Made by a program: the position numbers and the translations under genes. From Gammaproteobacteria bacterium HGW-Gammaproteobacteria-15 (GTDB taxonomy: Bacteria; Pseudomonadota; Gammaproteobacteria; Enterobacterales; Alteromonadaceae), in NCBI GenBank assembly GCA_002840125.1, contig PGZF01000001.1, positions 1,307,237 through 1,371,236 of the forward strand: a stretch of DNA of 64,000 bases. Reading direction: 5' to 3'. Below, piece after piece: positions 25,018 to 38,056 of the stretch. How positions within the stretch are numbered: the first letter of the stretch is position 1; each line of letters opens with the position of its first letter. The notes beneath the pieces were generated by a model. That model saw nothing but the letters and a program-made list of their open reading frames with translations. It had not been told where the DNA came from and made no database searches.

Positions 25018-25046
25018 TTGTTGTCAAAACGCCGCTGCGGTATGCT
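25018..25046 (+). promoter_or_regulatory. Putative sigma-70 promoter for leuS
   Basis: TTGTTG (25018-25023) and TATGCT (25041-25046) are separated by 17 bases, about 60 bases before the leuS start in the divergent ybeL/leuS spacer. Confidence 0.45.
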
Positions 25047-25085
25047 ATAGCCACTTTTTTGCCGCTACAGCGGCGCTTGTACTAA

Positions 25086-27698
<2,613 letters not shown>

Positions 27699-27699
27699 G

Positions 27700-28179
27700 A
27701 TGGCCCGCCTAAGCCTGCTGATTGCCCTGCTAAGCAGTATGCTGCTTAGCGGCTGCGGCTTTCATCTGCGCGGTGATTTGCCCCTCAGCCATTTTCCGGC
27801 CATGTATATTCAAAGTGATCGCCACTCTGAACTGGCGGCACTGGTGAGTAACCGGCTGGAACACAACAAAGTAGAACTGCTGGCTTCCTACCAACAATCA
27901 GCACCAATGCTGCAATTGCTTAGCGATTCGCTGGAGCGGCGTACCTTATCGCTGTTTCCTAATGGTCAGGTGGCTGAATATGAACTTATTTACAAAGTAA
28001 GCTACGCGCTGACCATGCCGGATGGCGAACCGCAGCAATATCAGTTTGAGCTGTTCCGCGATTATCAGGACGACCCGAACCAGGCCGCGGCCAAAGCAAA
28101 AGAGCTGGAACTGATGCTGGGCGAGCTACGCAAGCAGGCTGCCAACCGTATTGTGCGCCAGCTGTCACGGTTGCATTAA
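27700..28179 (+). CDS. lptE: LPS assembly lipoprotein LptE
   Basis: LptE is the outer membrane lipoprotein plug of the LptD translocon that inserts LPS. The 159-residue precursor has a lipoprotein signal with lipobox L-L-S-G-C (Cys19), followed by the LptE-typical G-F-H-L-R-G. The body (S-L-E-R-R-T-L-S-L-F-P-N-G-Q-V-A-E-Y-E-L) matches the family. It begins one base after the leuS stop and is followed by holA, the order found in E. coli. Confidence 0.95.
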   Translation: MARLSLLIALLSSMLLSGCGFHLRGDLPLSHFPAMYIQSDRHSELAALVSNRLEHNKVELLASYQQSAPMLQLLSDSLERRTLSLFPNGQVAEYELIYKVSYALTMPDGEPQQYQFELFRDYQDDPNQAAAKAKELELMLGELRKQAANRIVRQLSRLH

Positions 28180-28198
28180 TGCCAACCGGGCTACGCTA

Positions 28199-29242
28199 AT
28201 GCAAAAACTCTATGCCAATCAGCTGGAACAACACTTAGCCGGGCAACTTGCCCCCTGTTACCTGCTGTTTGGCGAAGAGCCGCTGCAAAAGCTTGAAGCC
28301 ATAGATGCCATCCGCGCAGCGGCAAAACAGCAAGGTTATCTTGAACGCATCAGCTTAGCCGCTGACGCCCAGTTTGACTGGAATGAACTTAGCAACGAGC
28401 TGCAAGCTATGTCGCTGTTTGCCGAGCGGCGCTTAATTGAATTAGAGCTGGTGCAGCAAAAGCTTTCTGCTGTGGCCAATGAACAGTTAAAAAACCTGCC
28501 GCAACAGTTACACAGCGATATTATTTTGCTGATCCACGGCGAGCGCAGCCACAGCGATGTCAGCAAACTGGCCTGGTTTAAGCAGTTACAAACCCAGGCA
28601 GTACAAATACCCATTTATGCGCTGGATGAGCGCCAAAGCCAGCAATGGCTAAGCCAGCGCGCGCGCCAGTTACAACTACAGCTAAGCAGCGATGCGCTGG
28701 CATTGCTGCAGCACCATTGTGCCGGTAATTTACTGGCCGCACGGCAAGAGCTGGAAAAACTGGCGCTAAGCAATTTGCCCCAGCCACTGGATGCCAATGC
28801 CTTAAGCTCCTTTTTAGCCGACCACTCCAGCTTTACGGTATTTCAGCTGATTGACGCCATTTTACAGGGCCAGACCGACGAAGCACTGCACCGCCTGCAA
28901 CGGCTGTGTCAGCAAGACACCGAGCCGGTTATTATTGCCTGGCAGCTACAAAAAGAAGTGCTGCAACTACGCCAGTTACAGCAGACACCGCAGCACAACC
29001 TGAATGACAGCTTTAAAAGCCTGGCCATCTGGCCCAAACGCCAGCCAATGTACCAGAGTGCGCTAAAGCGTTTATCAGCCAGCTGGCTGGATTATCTGCT
29101 GCAGGAGCTGGCCGCATTTGACCGATTGTATAAAAGCGGCCAGTTAACTAACAGCGACGTGGCCCTGGCGCACCTGGTTACGTTATTTGTTAAGCCGGTG
29201 CCCAAAGCGTTTTCGCTGCAACAACACGCCAGCTATGATTAA
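28199..29242 (+). CDS. holA: DNA polymerase III subunit delta
   Basis: The delta subunit opens the beta sliding clamp within the clamp-loader complex. The 347-residue protein starts M-Q-K-L-Y-A-N-Q-L-E-Q and has the N-terminal P-C-Y-L-L-F-G-E-E-P-L domain and a C-terminal helical collar (about 210-340). I chose ATG 28199, 19 bases after the lptE stop, since the frame upstream to 28151 is inside lptE and has no recognisable HolA sequence. Length agrees with E. coli HolA (343). Confidence 0.95.
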   Translation: MQKLYANQLEQHLAGQLAPCYLLFGEEPLQKLEAIDAIRAAAKQQGYLERISLAADAQFDWNELSNELQAMSLFAERRLIELELVQQKLSAVANEQLKNLPQQLHSDIILLIHGERSHSDVSKLAWFKQLQTQAVQIPIYALDERQSQQWLSQRARQLQLQLSSDALALLQHHCAGNLLAARQELEKLALSNLPQPLDANALSSFLADHSSFTVFQLIDAILQGQTDEALHRLQRLCQQDTEPVIIAWQLQKEVLQLRQLQQTPQHNLNDSFKSLAIWPKRQPMYQSALKRLSASWLDYLLQELAAFDRLYKSGQLTNSDVALAHLVTLFVKPVPKAFSLQQHASYD

Positions 29243-29275
29243 GCGCACAAACCAAAAACTTATGACTAAGCAGCT

Positions 29276-29911
29276 ATGATAAAGCACATTGGTATTTTGG
29301 GCGGTACCTTTGACCCGGTACACAACGGCCACATTAGCTGCGCCCATTATGTCCAGCAACACTGTGCCCTGGATGAAGTACGGTTAATGCCCTGCCATTT
29401 GCCGGCGCATCGCGCCACGCCCGGCGTAAGCGGTGAGCAGCGCGCCGCCATGGTGCAACTTGCCATAAGCCCATACCCGCAGCTGAAACTGGAGCGGCTG
29501 GAGTTAAATAAGCCCAGCGCTTCCTACACTGTAGACAGCCTGCAATTACTGAGCGAACTTGAACCCGATAGCCGGTTTTACTTTATTATCGGTATGGATT
29601 CGCTGTGTTATTTTCGTAGCTGGAAAAACTGGCCAGGCATATTAGAATGTGCCCATTTATTAGTATGCCAACGCCCCGGTTACAGTCAGCAAGACGGCGA
29701 CGCCCCGGCATTATTGCAGCAGTTTGGTGTAACCGATCTGGCCACCATGCGCCAACGCCACAGCGGCGGCATTATGCTGCTGGCAAACCCGCTAACAGAC
29801 ATTAGCGCCAGCCAAATCCGCCAGCAACTGCAGCAACAGCAAAGCGCGGCAAAAACTTTAGATCCCGCCGTATTGAACTATATTCAAACACAGCAACTCT
29901 ATCAGGCTTAA
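29276..29911 (+). CDS. nadD: Nicotinate-nucleotide adenylyltransferase
   Basis: NadD adenylates nicotinate mononucleotide in NAD biosynthesis. The 211-residue protein shows the nucleotidyltransferase motif G-G-T-F-D-P-V-H-N-G-H (9-19, with the HxGH-type nucleotide site) and the C-terminal I-S-A-S-Q-I-R motif. Its start at 29276 lies 33 bases after holA. It precedes rsfS, the conserved order. Confidence 0.95.
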   Translation: MIKHIGILGGTFDPVHNGHISCAHYVQQHCALDEVRLMPCHLPAHRATPGVSGEQRAAMVQLAISPYPQLKLERLELNKPSASYTVDSLQLLSELEPDSRFYFIIGMDSLCYFRSWKNWPGILECAHLLVCQRPGYSQQDGDAPALLQQFGVTDLATMRQRHSGGIMLLANPLTDISASQIRQQLQQQQSAAKTLDPAVLNYIQTQQLYQA

Positions 29912-29973
29912 GCGCTATATCCGCGTTTAAACTGTGCTAAAATGCCGCTTTTTTAACGCGCAGAGGAATCAGG

Positions 29974-30294
29974 GTGCAAACAGCCGAACTGGTAAGTTTT
30001 ATTCAGGACAAAATTGACGACATGAAAGGCCGCGATATCGTGACTTTAGACGTGCGCGGCAAATCCAGTGTCACTGAGTTTATGATAGTGTGCTCCGGCA
30101 CATCAAACCGCCACACTAAATCGATTGCCGACTATGTCGCCGGCGAAGCCAAAAAAGCCGGCCTGCCGACCTTAGGCATTGAAGGCCAGGCATCCGGTGA
30201 GTGGGTATTACTGGATTTAGACGAAGTGGTAGTGCATGTAATGCTGGAAGAAACCCGCAGTTTTTACCAGTTGGAAAAGCTTTGGAGCGCCTAG
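29974..30294 (+). CDS. rsfS: Ribosome silencing factor RsfS
   Basis: RsfS binds ribosomal protein uL14 and blocks subunit joining when nutrients are short. The 106 residues match the family (T-S-N-R-H-T-K-S-I-A-D-Y-V, E-G-Q-A-S-G-E-W-V-L-L-D-L-D-E-V-V-V-H-V). The start is GTG at 29974 with AGAGGAAT upstream. A TAAAAT box near 29938, in the gap after nadD, might give an additional promoter but no clear -35 is seen. Confidence 0.96.
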   Translation: MQTAELVSFIQDKIDDMKGRDIVTLDVRGKSSVTEFMIVCSGTSNRHTKSIADYVAGEAKKAGLPTLGIEGQASGEWVLLDLDEVVVHVMLEETRSFYQLEKLWSA

Positions 30295-30300
30295 GCTGAC

Positions 30301-30771
30301 ATGAAGTTAGTGCTGATTGCTGTAGGCAACAAAATGCCCGCCTGGGTACAAACCGGTTTTGACGAATATGCCAGACGCTTTCCGCGTGATATGCCGCTGG
30401 AGTTAATTGAAATTCCGGCCGGGAAACGCGGTAAAAATGCCGACATTAAACGCATTCTGGAACAGGAAGGCGAGAAAATGCTGGCAGTAATACCGCGCGG
30501 CAGCAAAGTCGTTACGCTGGAAGTTACCGGTGACAACTGGAGTAGCCCCACCCTTGCCACCAAGCTTACTGACTGGCAACGCGATGGCCGCGATGTGTGT
30601 TTACTGGTTGGCGGCCCGGAAGGGCTGGCTCCCGCTTGTATTGCCGCCAGTGAAGCCAAATGGTCATTGTCAGCACTGACATTACCGCACCCGCTGGTTC
30701 GGGTGGTACTGGCAGAAAGCCTGTACCGGGCCTGGAGTATCTGTACTAATCATCCTTATCATCGCGAGTAA
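30301..30771 (+). CDS. rlmH: 23S rRNA (pseudouridine-1915-N3)-methyltransferase RlmH
   Basis: A 156-residue SPOUT-class methyltransferase that methylates pseudouridine 1915 in helix 69 of 23S rRNA. The trefoil-knot SAM region is clear (L-L-V-G-G-P-E-G-L), as is the C-terminal [19 protein letters not shown]. It is placed six bases after rsfS and two bases before mrdA, as in enterics. Confidence 0.97.
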   Translation: MKLVLIAVGNKMPAWVQTGFDEYARRFPRDMPLELIEIPAGKRGKNADIKRILEQEGEKMLAVIPRGSKVVTLEVTGDNWSSPTLATKLTDWQRDGRDVCLLVGGPEGLAPACIAASEAKWSLSALTLPHPLVRVVLAESLYRAWSICTNHPYHRE

Positions 30772-30773
30772 AG

Positions 30774-32642
30774 ATGTTTAAAAAGCGCGTTGCCATTCAG
30801 GATTTTGCCGCCGAAAGCCGTTTGTTTAATCAACGGGCGGTGTTTGCCATTCTGTTTGTCGTGCTGATGTTTAGCGTTATTGTGTTTAACCAGTATCAAC
30901 TGCAGATTGTCTCTTATCAGGATTATCAAACCCGCTCGGAAGGTAACCGCATTAAAGTGGTGCCGCTGGCACCCAACCGCGGCCTGATTTATGACCGCAG
31001 CGGCATTTTGCTGGCAGAAAACCGGCCGGTATTCTCGCTGGAGCTGATCCCAGAACAAATTAATGATATGGCCGGCACTTTGGCAGAGCTGGCAACGCTG
31101 ATCGAATTTACCGCCGAGCAGCAAGACGCTTTTTTAAAACAGGTCAGAGCCCAGCGGCGCTTTAACAGCATCACGCTGAAAGAACAGCTTGATGATCAGG
31201 AAGTGGCCATTCTGGCGGCCAATCAGCATCGTTTTCCCGGCGTAACTGTTGAGGCCCGCTTAAGCCGGCATTATCCGTTTGGGGATCTGTTTACCCATGC
31301 CCTGGGTTATATCGGCAAAATAAACACCCGTGAATTGCAGCAACTGGAGCTGGATGGCGAGGCAGCAAACTATGCAGCCAGCCGCGATATCGGCAAAATT
31401 GGCCTGGAGCGCTTTTATCAGCGCGAATTGCACGGCACCATGGGCTACCAGGAAGTTGAAGTGAACAACCGCGGCCGCTTAATCCGGGTGCTGCGTTCGG
31501 TTCCAGCCGTGTCGGGCCAGAATATCCAGCTTGGTATCGATGTCGGGCTGCAATTAACGGCACAACAGATACTTAAACAACATCGCGGCGCAATAGTGGC
31601 TATAGATCCACGCGATGGCGCCGTGCTGGCGTTTTACAGCAACCCCAGTTACGACCCCAACCTGTTTGTGCATGGCATCAGCTCGGCTAACTACAACGAA
31701 TTACTGAACTCACGTGACCGGCCACTAATTAACCGCGTAACCCAGGGTGTTTACCCGCCGGCTTCTACTATTAAGCCGCACCTGGCCTTACTGGGGCTGG
31801 AAAGCCGCACCATTACCACCAGTACAAAAATCTGGGACCCGGGCTATTACACCCTGCCCAACAGTGACCACCGTTTTCGTGACCATATCCGCTGGGGCCA
31901 TGGCTGGGTTGATATTTACACCGCTATTACCAAAAGCTGCGATACCTTTTTTTATGATATGGGCATTAAGCTGGGTATTGACCGGATCTCTGAATACATG
32001 CACAAAATGGGTTTTGGCGAGAAAACCGGTATAGATATTCTGGAAGAAAGCAGCGCCAATATGCCATCACGCGGCTGGAAACGGGCGCGGCATAACCAAC
32101 CCTGGTATCCCGGTGACACCGTGCCACTGAGCATAGGCCAGAGCTACTGGACCACCACGCCGCTGCAGCTTGCCGTTGCCACTACGCCTTTGCTTAACCG
32201 CGGTAAATTAGTTACCCCGCATATGGTAACCGCCTTTAACAATGGTGAAATCACCGCCGCCAACATTTTACCGCCACGGCAGGTACTGGAAGTAGAAAAT
32301 GAACAAAATTATGCCGTTGTTATGGATACCATGCACCAGACAGTAAGCACTCTGGGCGGCACAGCGCACAGAGCCTTTATTGGTGCACAATACAGCTCAG
32401 CAGGCAAAACCGGTACCGCGCAACTTGCCGCCATAGCACAGGATGCCAAGTATAATGCAGACGCTATTGATGAGCGTCTGCGCGATAACGCTATGTATCT
32501 TGGCTACGCCCCTTATGACAAGCCCACCATACTGGTGGTAGTGGCGCTGGAAAATGCCGGTGGCGGTGGCAGTAACGCTGCGCCGCTGGCCCGCCAGTTG
32601 ATGGATTACTACTTTACTGCCGGAGTAAACCGCGATGAATGA
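30774..32642 (+). CDS. mrdA: Peptidoglycan D,D-transpeptidase PBP2
   Basis: PBP2 is the elongasome transpeptidase that works with RodA on side-wall growth. The 622-residue protein has a short cytoplasmic tail, one membrane anchor (about 22-42), a pedestal domain and the transpeptidase domain. The catalytic motifs are S-T-I-K (331-334), S-C-D (388-390) and K-T-G-T (around residue 544). Its last codons overlap rodA by eight bases, so production of the pair is probably coupled. Confidence 0.97.
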   Translation: MFKKRVAIQDFAAESRLFNQRAVFAILFVVLMFSVIVFNQYQLQIVSYQDYQTRSEGNRIKVVPLAPNRGLIYDRSGILLAENRPVFSLELIPEQINDMAGTLAELATLIEFTAEQQDAFLKQVRAQRRFNSITLKEQLDDQEVAILAANQHRFPGVTVEARLSRHYPFGDLFTHALGYIGKINTRELQQLELDGEAANYAASRDIGKIGLERFYQRELHGTMGYQEVEVNNRGRLIRVLRSVPAVSGQNIQLGIDVGLQLTAQQILKQHRGAIVAIDPRDGAVLAFYSNPSYDPNLFVHGISSANYNELLNSRDRPLINRVTQGVYPPASTIKPHLALLGLESRTITTSTKIWDPGYYTLPNSDHRFRDHIRWGHGWVDIYTAITKSCDTFFYDMGIKLGIDRISEYMHKMGFGEKTGIDILEESSANMPSRGWKRARHNQPWYPGDTVPLSIGQSYWTTTPLQLAVATTPLLNRGKLVTPHMVTAFNNGEITAANILPPRQVLEVENEQNYAVVMDTMHQTVSTLGGTAHRAFIGAQYSSAGKTGTAQLAAIAQDAKYNADAIDERLRDNAMYLGYAPYDKPTILVVVALENAGGGGSNAAPLARQLMDYYFTAGVNRDE

Positions 32643-33753
32643 TGATTTCACCGGCAACGCCCGGCACAGCCGGCTGGCGCAGTTTCATATCGACACACCG
32701 TTATTACTCGGCTTACTGGCACTGATAGGCTTTGGCTTAATGGTGTTATACAGCGCTTCGGGCCAAAGTATTGTCATGATGGAGCGCCAGATAGTACGCC
32801 TGGGTATTGCACTGGCCGTGATGATTGCCTTTGCGCAAATAAAACCCCAAACGTTAAAACGCTGGTCTTTTCCGCTGTTTTTAGTTGGCGTGGCGTTGCT
32901 GGTAGCGGTCATGCTGGTGGGCAGTGTTGGCAAAGGCGCCCAGCGCTGGCTGGATCTGGGTTTTATGATGTTTCAGCCATCAGAAATAATGAAGCTGGCG
33001 GTGCCAATGGCAGTAGCCTGGTTTATTGCATCCCACAGCTTGCCGCCCCGTATTTTGCATCTGCTGGGCGGTGTTCTGATGTGCGCCGTACCCACACTGC
33101 TTATTGCCCAGCAACCCGATTTAGGTACCTCTATTCTGATAGCCACTGCCGGGGTTTTTGTGCTGTTTTTATCTGGCATGAGCTGGCGCCTTATTGCTTT
33201 TGTGGCAGGCTTAATTTCGGCATTTTTGCCCATACTGTGGCTGTTTTTAATGCGCGAATACCAACGCCAGCGTGTATTAACCTTTCTTAACCCGGAAAGC
33301 GATCCGCTGGGTTCCGGCTACCATATTATCCAGTCAAAAATTGCCATCGGCTCCGGTGGTTTTGACGGTAAAGGCTGGTTACATGGCACCCAATCGCAGC
33401 TGGAGTTTTTACCCGAACGCCATACCGATTTTATTTTTGCCGTACTCAGTGAAGAGTTTGGTATGTTGGGTGTGTTAATATTGTTGGCAATTTACTTGTT
33501 TATCATTGTCCGCTGTATGATTATTTCCAGCCGGGCACAGGATAATTACAGTAAGTTGGTAGCCGGCAGCTTTACGCTGACCTTTTTTGTCTATGTGTTT
33601 GTTAATATAGGCATGGTATCCGGCCTGTTACCGGTAGTGGGAGTACCTTTGCCTTTGGTTAGTTTTGGCGGTACCTCGATGGTGACACTGATGGCCGCTT
33701 TTGGTGTAATAATGTCGGTAGGAACTCATAAACGCATGTTGGCAGCGCCTTGA
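32635..33753 (+). CDS. mrdB: Rod shape-determining glycosyltransferase RodA
   Basis: RodA is the SEDS-family peptidoglycan polymerase partner of PBP2. The 372-residue integral membrane protein has about ten helices and the SEDS signature regions (S-G-H-type long loop with [18 protein letters not shown], and the last-helix [11 protein letters not shown]). The start at 32635 overlaps mrdA by eight bases and the stop overlaps the rlpA start by four. Confidence 0.97.
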   Translation: MNDDFTGNARHSRLAQFHIDTPLLLGLLALIGFGLMVLYSASGQSIVMMERQIVRLGIALAVMIAFAQIKPQTLKRWSFPLFLVGVALLVAVMLVGSVGKGAQRWLDLGFMMFQPSEIMKLAVPMAVAWFIASHSLPPRILHLLGGVLMCAVPTLLIAQQPDLGTSILIATAGVFVLFLSGMSWRLIAFVAGLISAFLPILWLFLMREYQRQRVLTFLNPESDPLGSGYHIIQSKIAIGSGGFDGKGWLHGTQSQLEFLPERHTDFIFAVLSEEFGMLGVLILLAIYLFIIVRCMIISSRAQDNYSKLVAGSFTLTFFVYVFVNIGMVSGLLPVVGVPLPLVSFGGTSMVTLMAAFGVIMSVGTHKRMLAAP

Positions 33754-34589
33754 TGAAATACGTAGCTTTAACCCTTTCAGTACTGGTTTTACTCAGCGCC
33801 TGTAGCAGTAAGCGCAGTAGTACCCCTACAACAACTGAACCAGAGCCTAATGCCGGGCGTTATCAGCAAAAGAAAGACAGCATTCCGACGCGCCTGCCCA
33901 CGCTGCTGGAAATGACCGACCCTGTACCACAGGCAGAACCACTAAGCCGCGGCGGCAACAGGCCCTACAGCTTGTTTGGCCAGCATTATACGCCATTGGT
34001 GCAAAGTACAGATCACCGTGAAGTTGGTATTGCGTCCTGGTATGGCAATAAATTTCATGGCCATCTGACATCCAATGGCGAAACCTATAATATGTTTGCC
34101 ATGACTGCAGCACATAAAACCCTGCCACTACCGTCTTATGTTAAAGTGACCAATCTGGATAACAATCAATCGGCCATAGTGCGGGTAAATGACCGTGGCC
34201 CGTTTCACAGCGACAGAGTCATTGATTTATCCTACTCTGCTGCGCATAAAATAGGCATGCTACAACGGGGTACAGCCAGAGTTCAGCTGGAACTCTTACA
34301 ATCGCCCGCCATGTACGCGCAGGCCACTGTATCTGGCACCGCAGTAGCCCAAACCAGCAGTTGCTTTATTCAGGTGCTGGCCAGCTCAGATAGCAACCGC
34401 CTCAGCCAGTTACAGCAAAAATTGCAACGCGAACAGGCATTGCCAAGTGAAATACAGCCGGGCAGCGGAATTTTTCGCTTATTAGTCGGTCCTACTGCCA
34501 GTAAGCAGCAAGCGCAGCAATGGCTGCAACAGTTAAAGTCCGGGCTTTTCCCGGATGCATATTTTTTTGATAGCCGTCAGTGCAGCTGA
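33750..34589 (+). CDS. rlpA: Septal ring lytic transglycosylase RlpA
   Basis: A 279-residue lipoprotein. The lipobox is L-L-S-A-C (Cys18 region); a double-psi beta-barrel domain follows (about 88-180; G-I-A-S-W-Y-G and V-R-V-N-D-R-G-P-F), and the last 75 residues form a SPOR domain (S-C-F-I-Q-V-L-A to L-L-V-G-P) that binds denuded glycan at the septum. RlpA cleaves such glycan in some gammaproteobacteria. It overlaps rodA by four bases. The linker between the two domains is shorter than in E. coli, where RlpA is 362 residues. Confidence 0.93.
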   Translation: MMKYVALTLSVLVLLSACSSKRSSTPTTTEPEPNAGRYQQKKDSIPTRLPTLLEMTDPVPQAEPLSRGGNRPYSLFGQHYTPLVQSTDHREVGIASWYGNKFHGHLTSNGETYNMFAMTAAHKTLPLPSYVKVTNLDNNQSAIVRVNDRGPFHSDRVIDLSYSAAHKIGMLQRGTARVQLELLQSPAMYAQATVSGTAVAQTSSCFIQVLASSDSNRLSQLQQKLQREQALPSEIQPGSGIFRLLVGPTASKQQAQQWLQQLKSGLFPDAYFFDSRQCS

Positions 34590-34628
34590 CATCTGATTAA
34601 ACATAACGATTAAAAAAGAACAGGTCTC

Positions 34629-35792
34629 ATGAAAAGTTATTGCCATATTTTTGCCGTCGCAGCCGTTTCCCTTGCCAGTGCCAGCTTCAGCTTGTCTGCT
34701 ATTGCCCAGACAGTTACTCCTCAACCACCTGAAGTGGCAGCCAAGGGCCACATTCTGATCGACTATGACACCGGCAAGGTGTTATCCGAGCATAATGCCG
34801 ACATGTCGCTGGCCCCGGCCAGTTTAACCAAGATGATGACCAGCTATGTTATTGGCACCGAGCTGAAAAACGGCAATATCACCAATGAAGATATGGTAAC
34901 CATTAGTGAAAATGCCTGGGCGAAAAACTTTCCCGGCTCGTCGTTAATGTTTATTGAAGTAGGCACTAAAGTATCGGTAGCCGACTTAAACAAAGGCATT
35001 ATTATTCAGTCCGGCAATGACGCCTGTGTCGCACTGGCAGAGCATATTGCCGGTAGCGAAAGCGCCTTTGTAGACTTAATGAACGCCCATGCCGAACGTT
35101 TAGGCATGACCAGCAGCCGCTTTGGCAACAGCCACGGCCTGCCAAGCGCTGAGAACTACTCTACCCCGCGCGACATGGCCAAATTATCGGCTGCATTAAT
35201 CCGCGACGTGCCGGATGAATACGCTTTGTATGCCGAGAAAGAGTTTACCTACAACAACATTAAACAGTACAACCGCAACTCACTGTTGTGGGATCGCAGC
35301 CTGGAAGTAGACGGCATTAAAACCGGCCACACCAGTGAAGCCGGTTTTAGCTTAATTACCTCAGCCACCCGCGATGGCATGCGTTTAGTGTCTGTTGTTA
35401 TGGGCACTAACAGCGAACGCGCACGTCAGGCCGAAAATAAAAAGCTGCTTACTTACGGCTTTCGCTTTTTTGAAACCTTTTCGCCTTATCAGGCCGGGGA
35501 AAAATTTGCTGAACAACGTATCTGGCAAGGCGAAAAAGAAAATATTCAGTTAGGCATACTGCAATCAGCGCAGGTTACTATTCCACGCGGCCAACGCAAA
35601 AACCTGCAAGCCGATTTCACCTTGAATCAGCAACTGCTTGCCCCCATTACTAAAGGCCAGCAGGTGGGTACTATTTACCTGAAGCTTAATGGTGAAGATA
35701 TAGCGACTTATCCGCTGGTGGCGCTGGAAGACGTAGCACAAGGCGGTTTCTTCAGCCGGATTATTGATTACATTAAAATGCAGTTTAATTAA
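34629..35792 (+). CDS. dacA: D-alanyl-D-alanine carboxypeptidase (PBP5/6)
   Basis: A 387-residue periplasmic enzyme that trims the terminal D-Ala of pentapeptides. It has a signal peptide (cut after A-I-A-Q, about residue 27), the catalytic motifs S-L-T-K (65-68), S-G-N (near 129) and K-T-G (near 233), a PBP5 C-terminal beta domain and a terminal amphipathic helix (F-S-R-I-I-D-Y-I-K-M-Q-F-N) for membrane attachment. It is the last gene before the terminator at 35818. Confidence 0.96.
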   Translation: MKSYCHIFAVAAVSLASASFSLSAIAQTVTPQPPEVAAKGHILIDYDTGKVLSEHNADMSLAPASLTKMMTSYVIGTELKNGNITNEDMVTISENAWAKNFPGSSLMFIEVGTKVSVADLNKGIIIQSGNDACVALAEHIAGSESAFVDLMNAHAERLGMTSSRFGNSHGLPSAENYSTPRDMAKLSAALIRDVPDEYALYAEKEFTYNNIKQYNRNSLLWDRSLEVDGIKTGHTSEAGFSLITSATRDGMRLVSVVMGTNSERARQAENKKLLTYGFRFFETFSPYQAGEKFAEQRIWQGEKENIQLGILQSAQVTIPRGQRKNLQADFTLNQQLLAPITKGQQVGTIYLKLNGEDIATYPLVALEDVAQGGFFSRIIDYIKMQFN

Positions 35793-35817
35793 TTCGCCCA
35801 GATTATAGCTTTCTAAG

Positions 35818-35841
35818 TCCCGGCAATAGCCGGGATTTTTT
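35818..35841 (+). terminator. Terminator after dacA
   Basis: Stem TCCCGGC/GCCGGGA with loop AATA is followed by TTTTTT. It closes the leuS-dacA run and separates ybeD-lipB-lipA. Confidence 0.85.
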
Positions 35842-35898
35842 GTTACAATCAGGCCTAAATGGTAAGACAACGGCAAACGCCGTGATAGTGAGACAAAA

Positions 35899-36180
35899 AT
35901 GGCGCACGAAGTTAAAGACACTAAGTTTGACGAATATCTGGAATTCCCCTGTCAGTTCAGTTTTAAAGTACTGGGCATGGCCGATGACGCCCTGGTAGAC
36001 CAGGTTATGGCCGTCGTGCGCCAGCATACTGACGCCGGCGACTACAGCCCGGCCGTTAAACCCAGCAGCAAAGGCACTTATCATTCTGTTTCGGTTAGCG
36101 TAACAGTTACCAGTAAGCAGCATATTGAACTGCTGTACACAGAGCTTGGCAAAATTGAACTGGTGCGTTACGTACTCTGA
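35899..36180 (+). CDS. ybeD: YbeD (DUF493) protein
   Basis: A 93-residue ferredoxin-like-fold protein of the DUF493 family. It has the typical [12 protein letters not shown] and the C-terminal [14 protein letters not shown]. Its biochemical role is not established; an ACT-like regulatory fold has been proposed. As in E. coli it lies between dacA and lipB. Its start follows a GTGAG stretch with no strong Shine-Dalgarno. Confidence 0.93.
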   Translation: MAHEVKDTKFDEYLEFPCQFSFKVLGMADDALVDQVMAVVRQHTDAGDYSPAVKPSSKGTYHSVSVSVTVTSKQHIELLYTELGKIELVRYVL

Positions 36181-36229
36181 GGTAGTACCACCAGCTTAGC
36201 CATTCGTATTCAGTGTATAAGGCGGTATA

Positions 36230-36937
36230 ATGCGCAGCGTTTCAGAGCAGGCCGGACAACAGGTAACAACAGAGCCAACACTAGCAGAGCAACTGGTCAT
36301 CAGAGAGCTTGGCGTGCAGGACTACACCACAGTGTGGCAGGCCATGCAGCAATTTACTGATCAGCGTAATAGCAACACAACCGATGAACTCTGGCTGCTG
36401 GAGCACCAGCCGGTATTTACTCAGGGCCAGGCCGGTAAAGAAGAACACTTGCTGTTCCCTGGCGATATTCCGGTGGTAAAAGTCGACCGTGGCGGCCAGG
36501 TAACTTATCACGGCCCGGGCCAGTTAATGGTGTACGTGTTGCTGGATCTAAAGCGCCGTAATATGGGTGTACGCCAGTTGGTAACACTGCTGGAACAGGT
36601 GCTTATTCAGTTGCTGTCGGCCTATGGCATTAATGCCTACGCCAAGCCCGATGCCCCCGGCGTTTACGTTGACGGTGGTAAAATTGCCTCTTTAGGGCTG
36701 CGGGTACGCAAAGGTTGTACCTTTCACGGCCTGGCGTTAAATGTGAATATGGATTTAAGCCCGTTTTCACGTATTAACCCCTGTGGTTATGCCGGATTAC
36801 AAATGATCCAAAGTAAAGATTTAGGCGGCCCGCAAAGCATTGCAGAGGCCAAACAACGAATAGTGCAGTGTTTTTCGCAGCAACTGAATGTAGCCACACT
36901 GCAGCACACTACAGGGTTAGATTGGCAAAATGACTAA
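36230..36937 (+). CDS. lipB: Octanoyl-[ACP]:protein octanoyltransferase LipB
   Basis: LipB moves octanoate from ACP to lipoyl domains. The 235-residue protein has [12 protein letters not shown] and the catalytic region [24 protein letters not shown] with the family Lys and Cys. The ATG at 36230 follows AAGG nine bases upstream and adds about 20 residues before the conserved core; a shorter start remains possible. The 3' end overlaps lipA by eight bases. Confidence 0.96.
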   Translation: MRSVSEQAGQQVTTEPTLAEQLVIRELGVQDYTTVWQAMQQFTDQRNSNTTDELWLLEHQPVFTQGQAGKEEHLLFPGDIPVVKVDRGGQVTYHGPGQLMVYVLLDLKRRNMGVRQLVTLLEQVLIQLLSAYGINAYAKPDAPGVYVDGGKIASLGLRVRKGCTFHGLALNVNMDLSPFSRINPCGYAGLQMIQSKDLGGPQSIAEAKQRIVQCFSQQLNVATLQHTTGLDWQND

Positions 36938-37895
36938 AACTGCACGTATGGAACCGGGCGTTAAACTGCGCGACGCTGACAAAATGGCCTTAATTCCTAT
37001 TAAGGTGCTGCCAACCGAGCCAGAACAAATGCTGCGTAAACCTGAGTGGCTGAAGATCAAACTGCCAAAAAGCTCAGAGCGCATCGATCAGATCAAAGGC
37101 GCCCTGCGCAAGCACGGCCTGCATTCCGTATGTGAAGAAGCCGCCTGCCCTAACCTGACCGAATGCTTTAACCACGGCACTGCTACCTTTATGATTTTGG
37201 GTGCTATATGTACCCGTCGCTGCCCGTTTTGTGATGTTGCCCACGGCCGGCCATTACCACCAAGTGCTGAAGAGCCGGAAAAGCTGGCTTTAACCATCCG
37301 CGATATGAATTTAAAGTACGTGGTAATCACTTCGGTTGACCGCGATGACTTACGTGACGGCGGCGCCCAGCATTTTGCCGACTGTATCAGCGAAATACGC
37401 AAACATAACCCAACCATTAAAATTGAAGTACTGGTACCAGACTTCCGCGGCCGCATGGATACGGCACTGGATATTTTAACCCAGACACCACCAGACGTAT
37501 TTAACCACAACCTGGAAACAGCGCCGAGGCTGTACAAGTTGGCCCGTCCGGGTGCTGACTACAAGTGGTCACTGCAGCTGTTAAAACGCTTTAAAGCTGC
37601 CCACCCTGAAGTGTCGACCAAATCCGGTTTAATGGTCGGCCTGGGTGAAACCACTGAAGAGCTGATAGAAGTATTAAAAGACCTGCGTGAGCACGATGTC
37701 GATATGTTGACCGTTGGCCAGTACCTGCAACCAAGTAAGCACCATTTACCGGTAAAAAGGTACATGCCCCCGGCCGAATTTGACGAAATTAAACGCATTG
37801 CTTATGAGCTGGGTTTTAAACACGTCGCCAGCGGCCCGTTTGTGCGATCTTCATATCACGCAGATCGCCAGGCAGCCGGAGAAGATATTAGTTAA
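36930..37895 (+). CDS. lipA: Lipoyl synthase LipA
   Basis: A 321-residue radical SAM enzyme that inserts two sulfurs into octanoyl-domains. The auxiliary cluster site ([12 protein letters not shown]) and the radical SAM site (C-T-R-R-C-P-F-C) are both complete, and the C-terminal [10 protein letters not shown] is present. Its start overlaps lipB by eight bases; both complete the lipoate pathway. A terminator follows. Confidence 0.98.
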   Translation: MTKTARMEPGVKLRDADKMALIPIKVLPTEPEQMLRKPEWLKIKLPKSSERIDQIKGALRKHGLHSVCEEAACPNLTECFNHGTATFMILGAICTRRCPFCDVAHGRPLPPSAEEPEKLALTIRDMNLKYVVITSVDRDDLRDGGAQHFADCISEIRKHNPTIKIEVLVPDFRGRMDTALDILTQTPPDVFNHNLETAPRLYKLARPGADYKWSLQLLKRFKAAHPEVSTKSGLMVGLGETTEELIEVLKDLREHDVDMLTVGQYLQPSKHHLPVKRYMPPAEFDEIKRIAYELGFKHVASGPFVRSSYHADRQAAGEDIS

Positions 37896-37918
37896 TAGCG
37901 AGCTAATCTAGCTGTTAG

Positions 37919-37945
37919 AAAAATGCGCTCCAGGGCGCATTTTTT
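37919..37945 (+). terminator. Terminator after lipA
   Basis: Stem AAATGCGC/GCGCATTT with a six-base loop is followed by a T run on the plus strand, ending the ybeD-lipBA unit. Confidence 0.85.
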
Positions 37946-38056
37946 ATTTAGGCATATTTATCTCAGCCATCAGCACTTCATCAGCTTAAAAACACTTTAG
38001 CATCAATTTTTATAGCCTTTTATTTCATATCCTTGCAATAAAAAAGGAGATAGAAA

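Noticed and set aside
28151-28198. Upstream extension of holA to an ATG inside lptE
   Set aside because: The extra 16 residues are Cys-rich and unlike HolA; the ATG at 28199 starts the family sequence.
36225-36230. A perfect TATAAT directly before and overlapping the lipB ATG
   Set aside because: As a -10 box it would start transcription inside lipB, and no -35 at 17 bases fits; a ribosome site AAGG precedes the ATG, so the TATAAT is probably chance.
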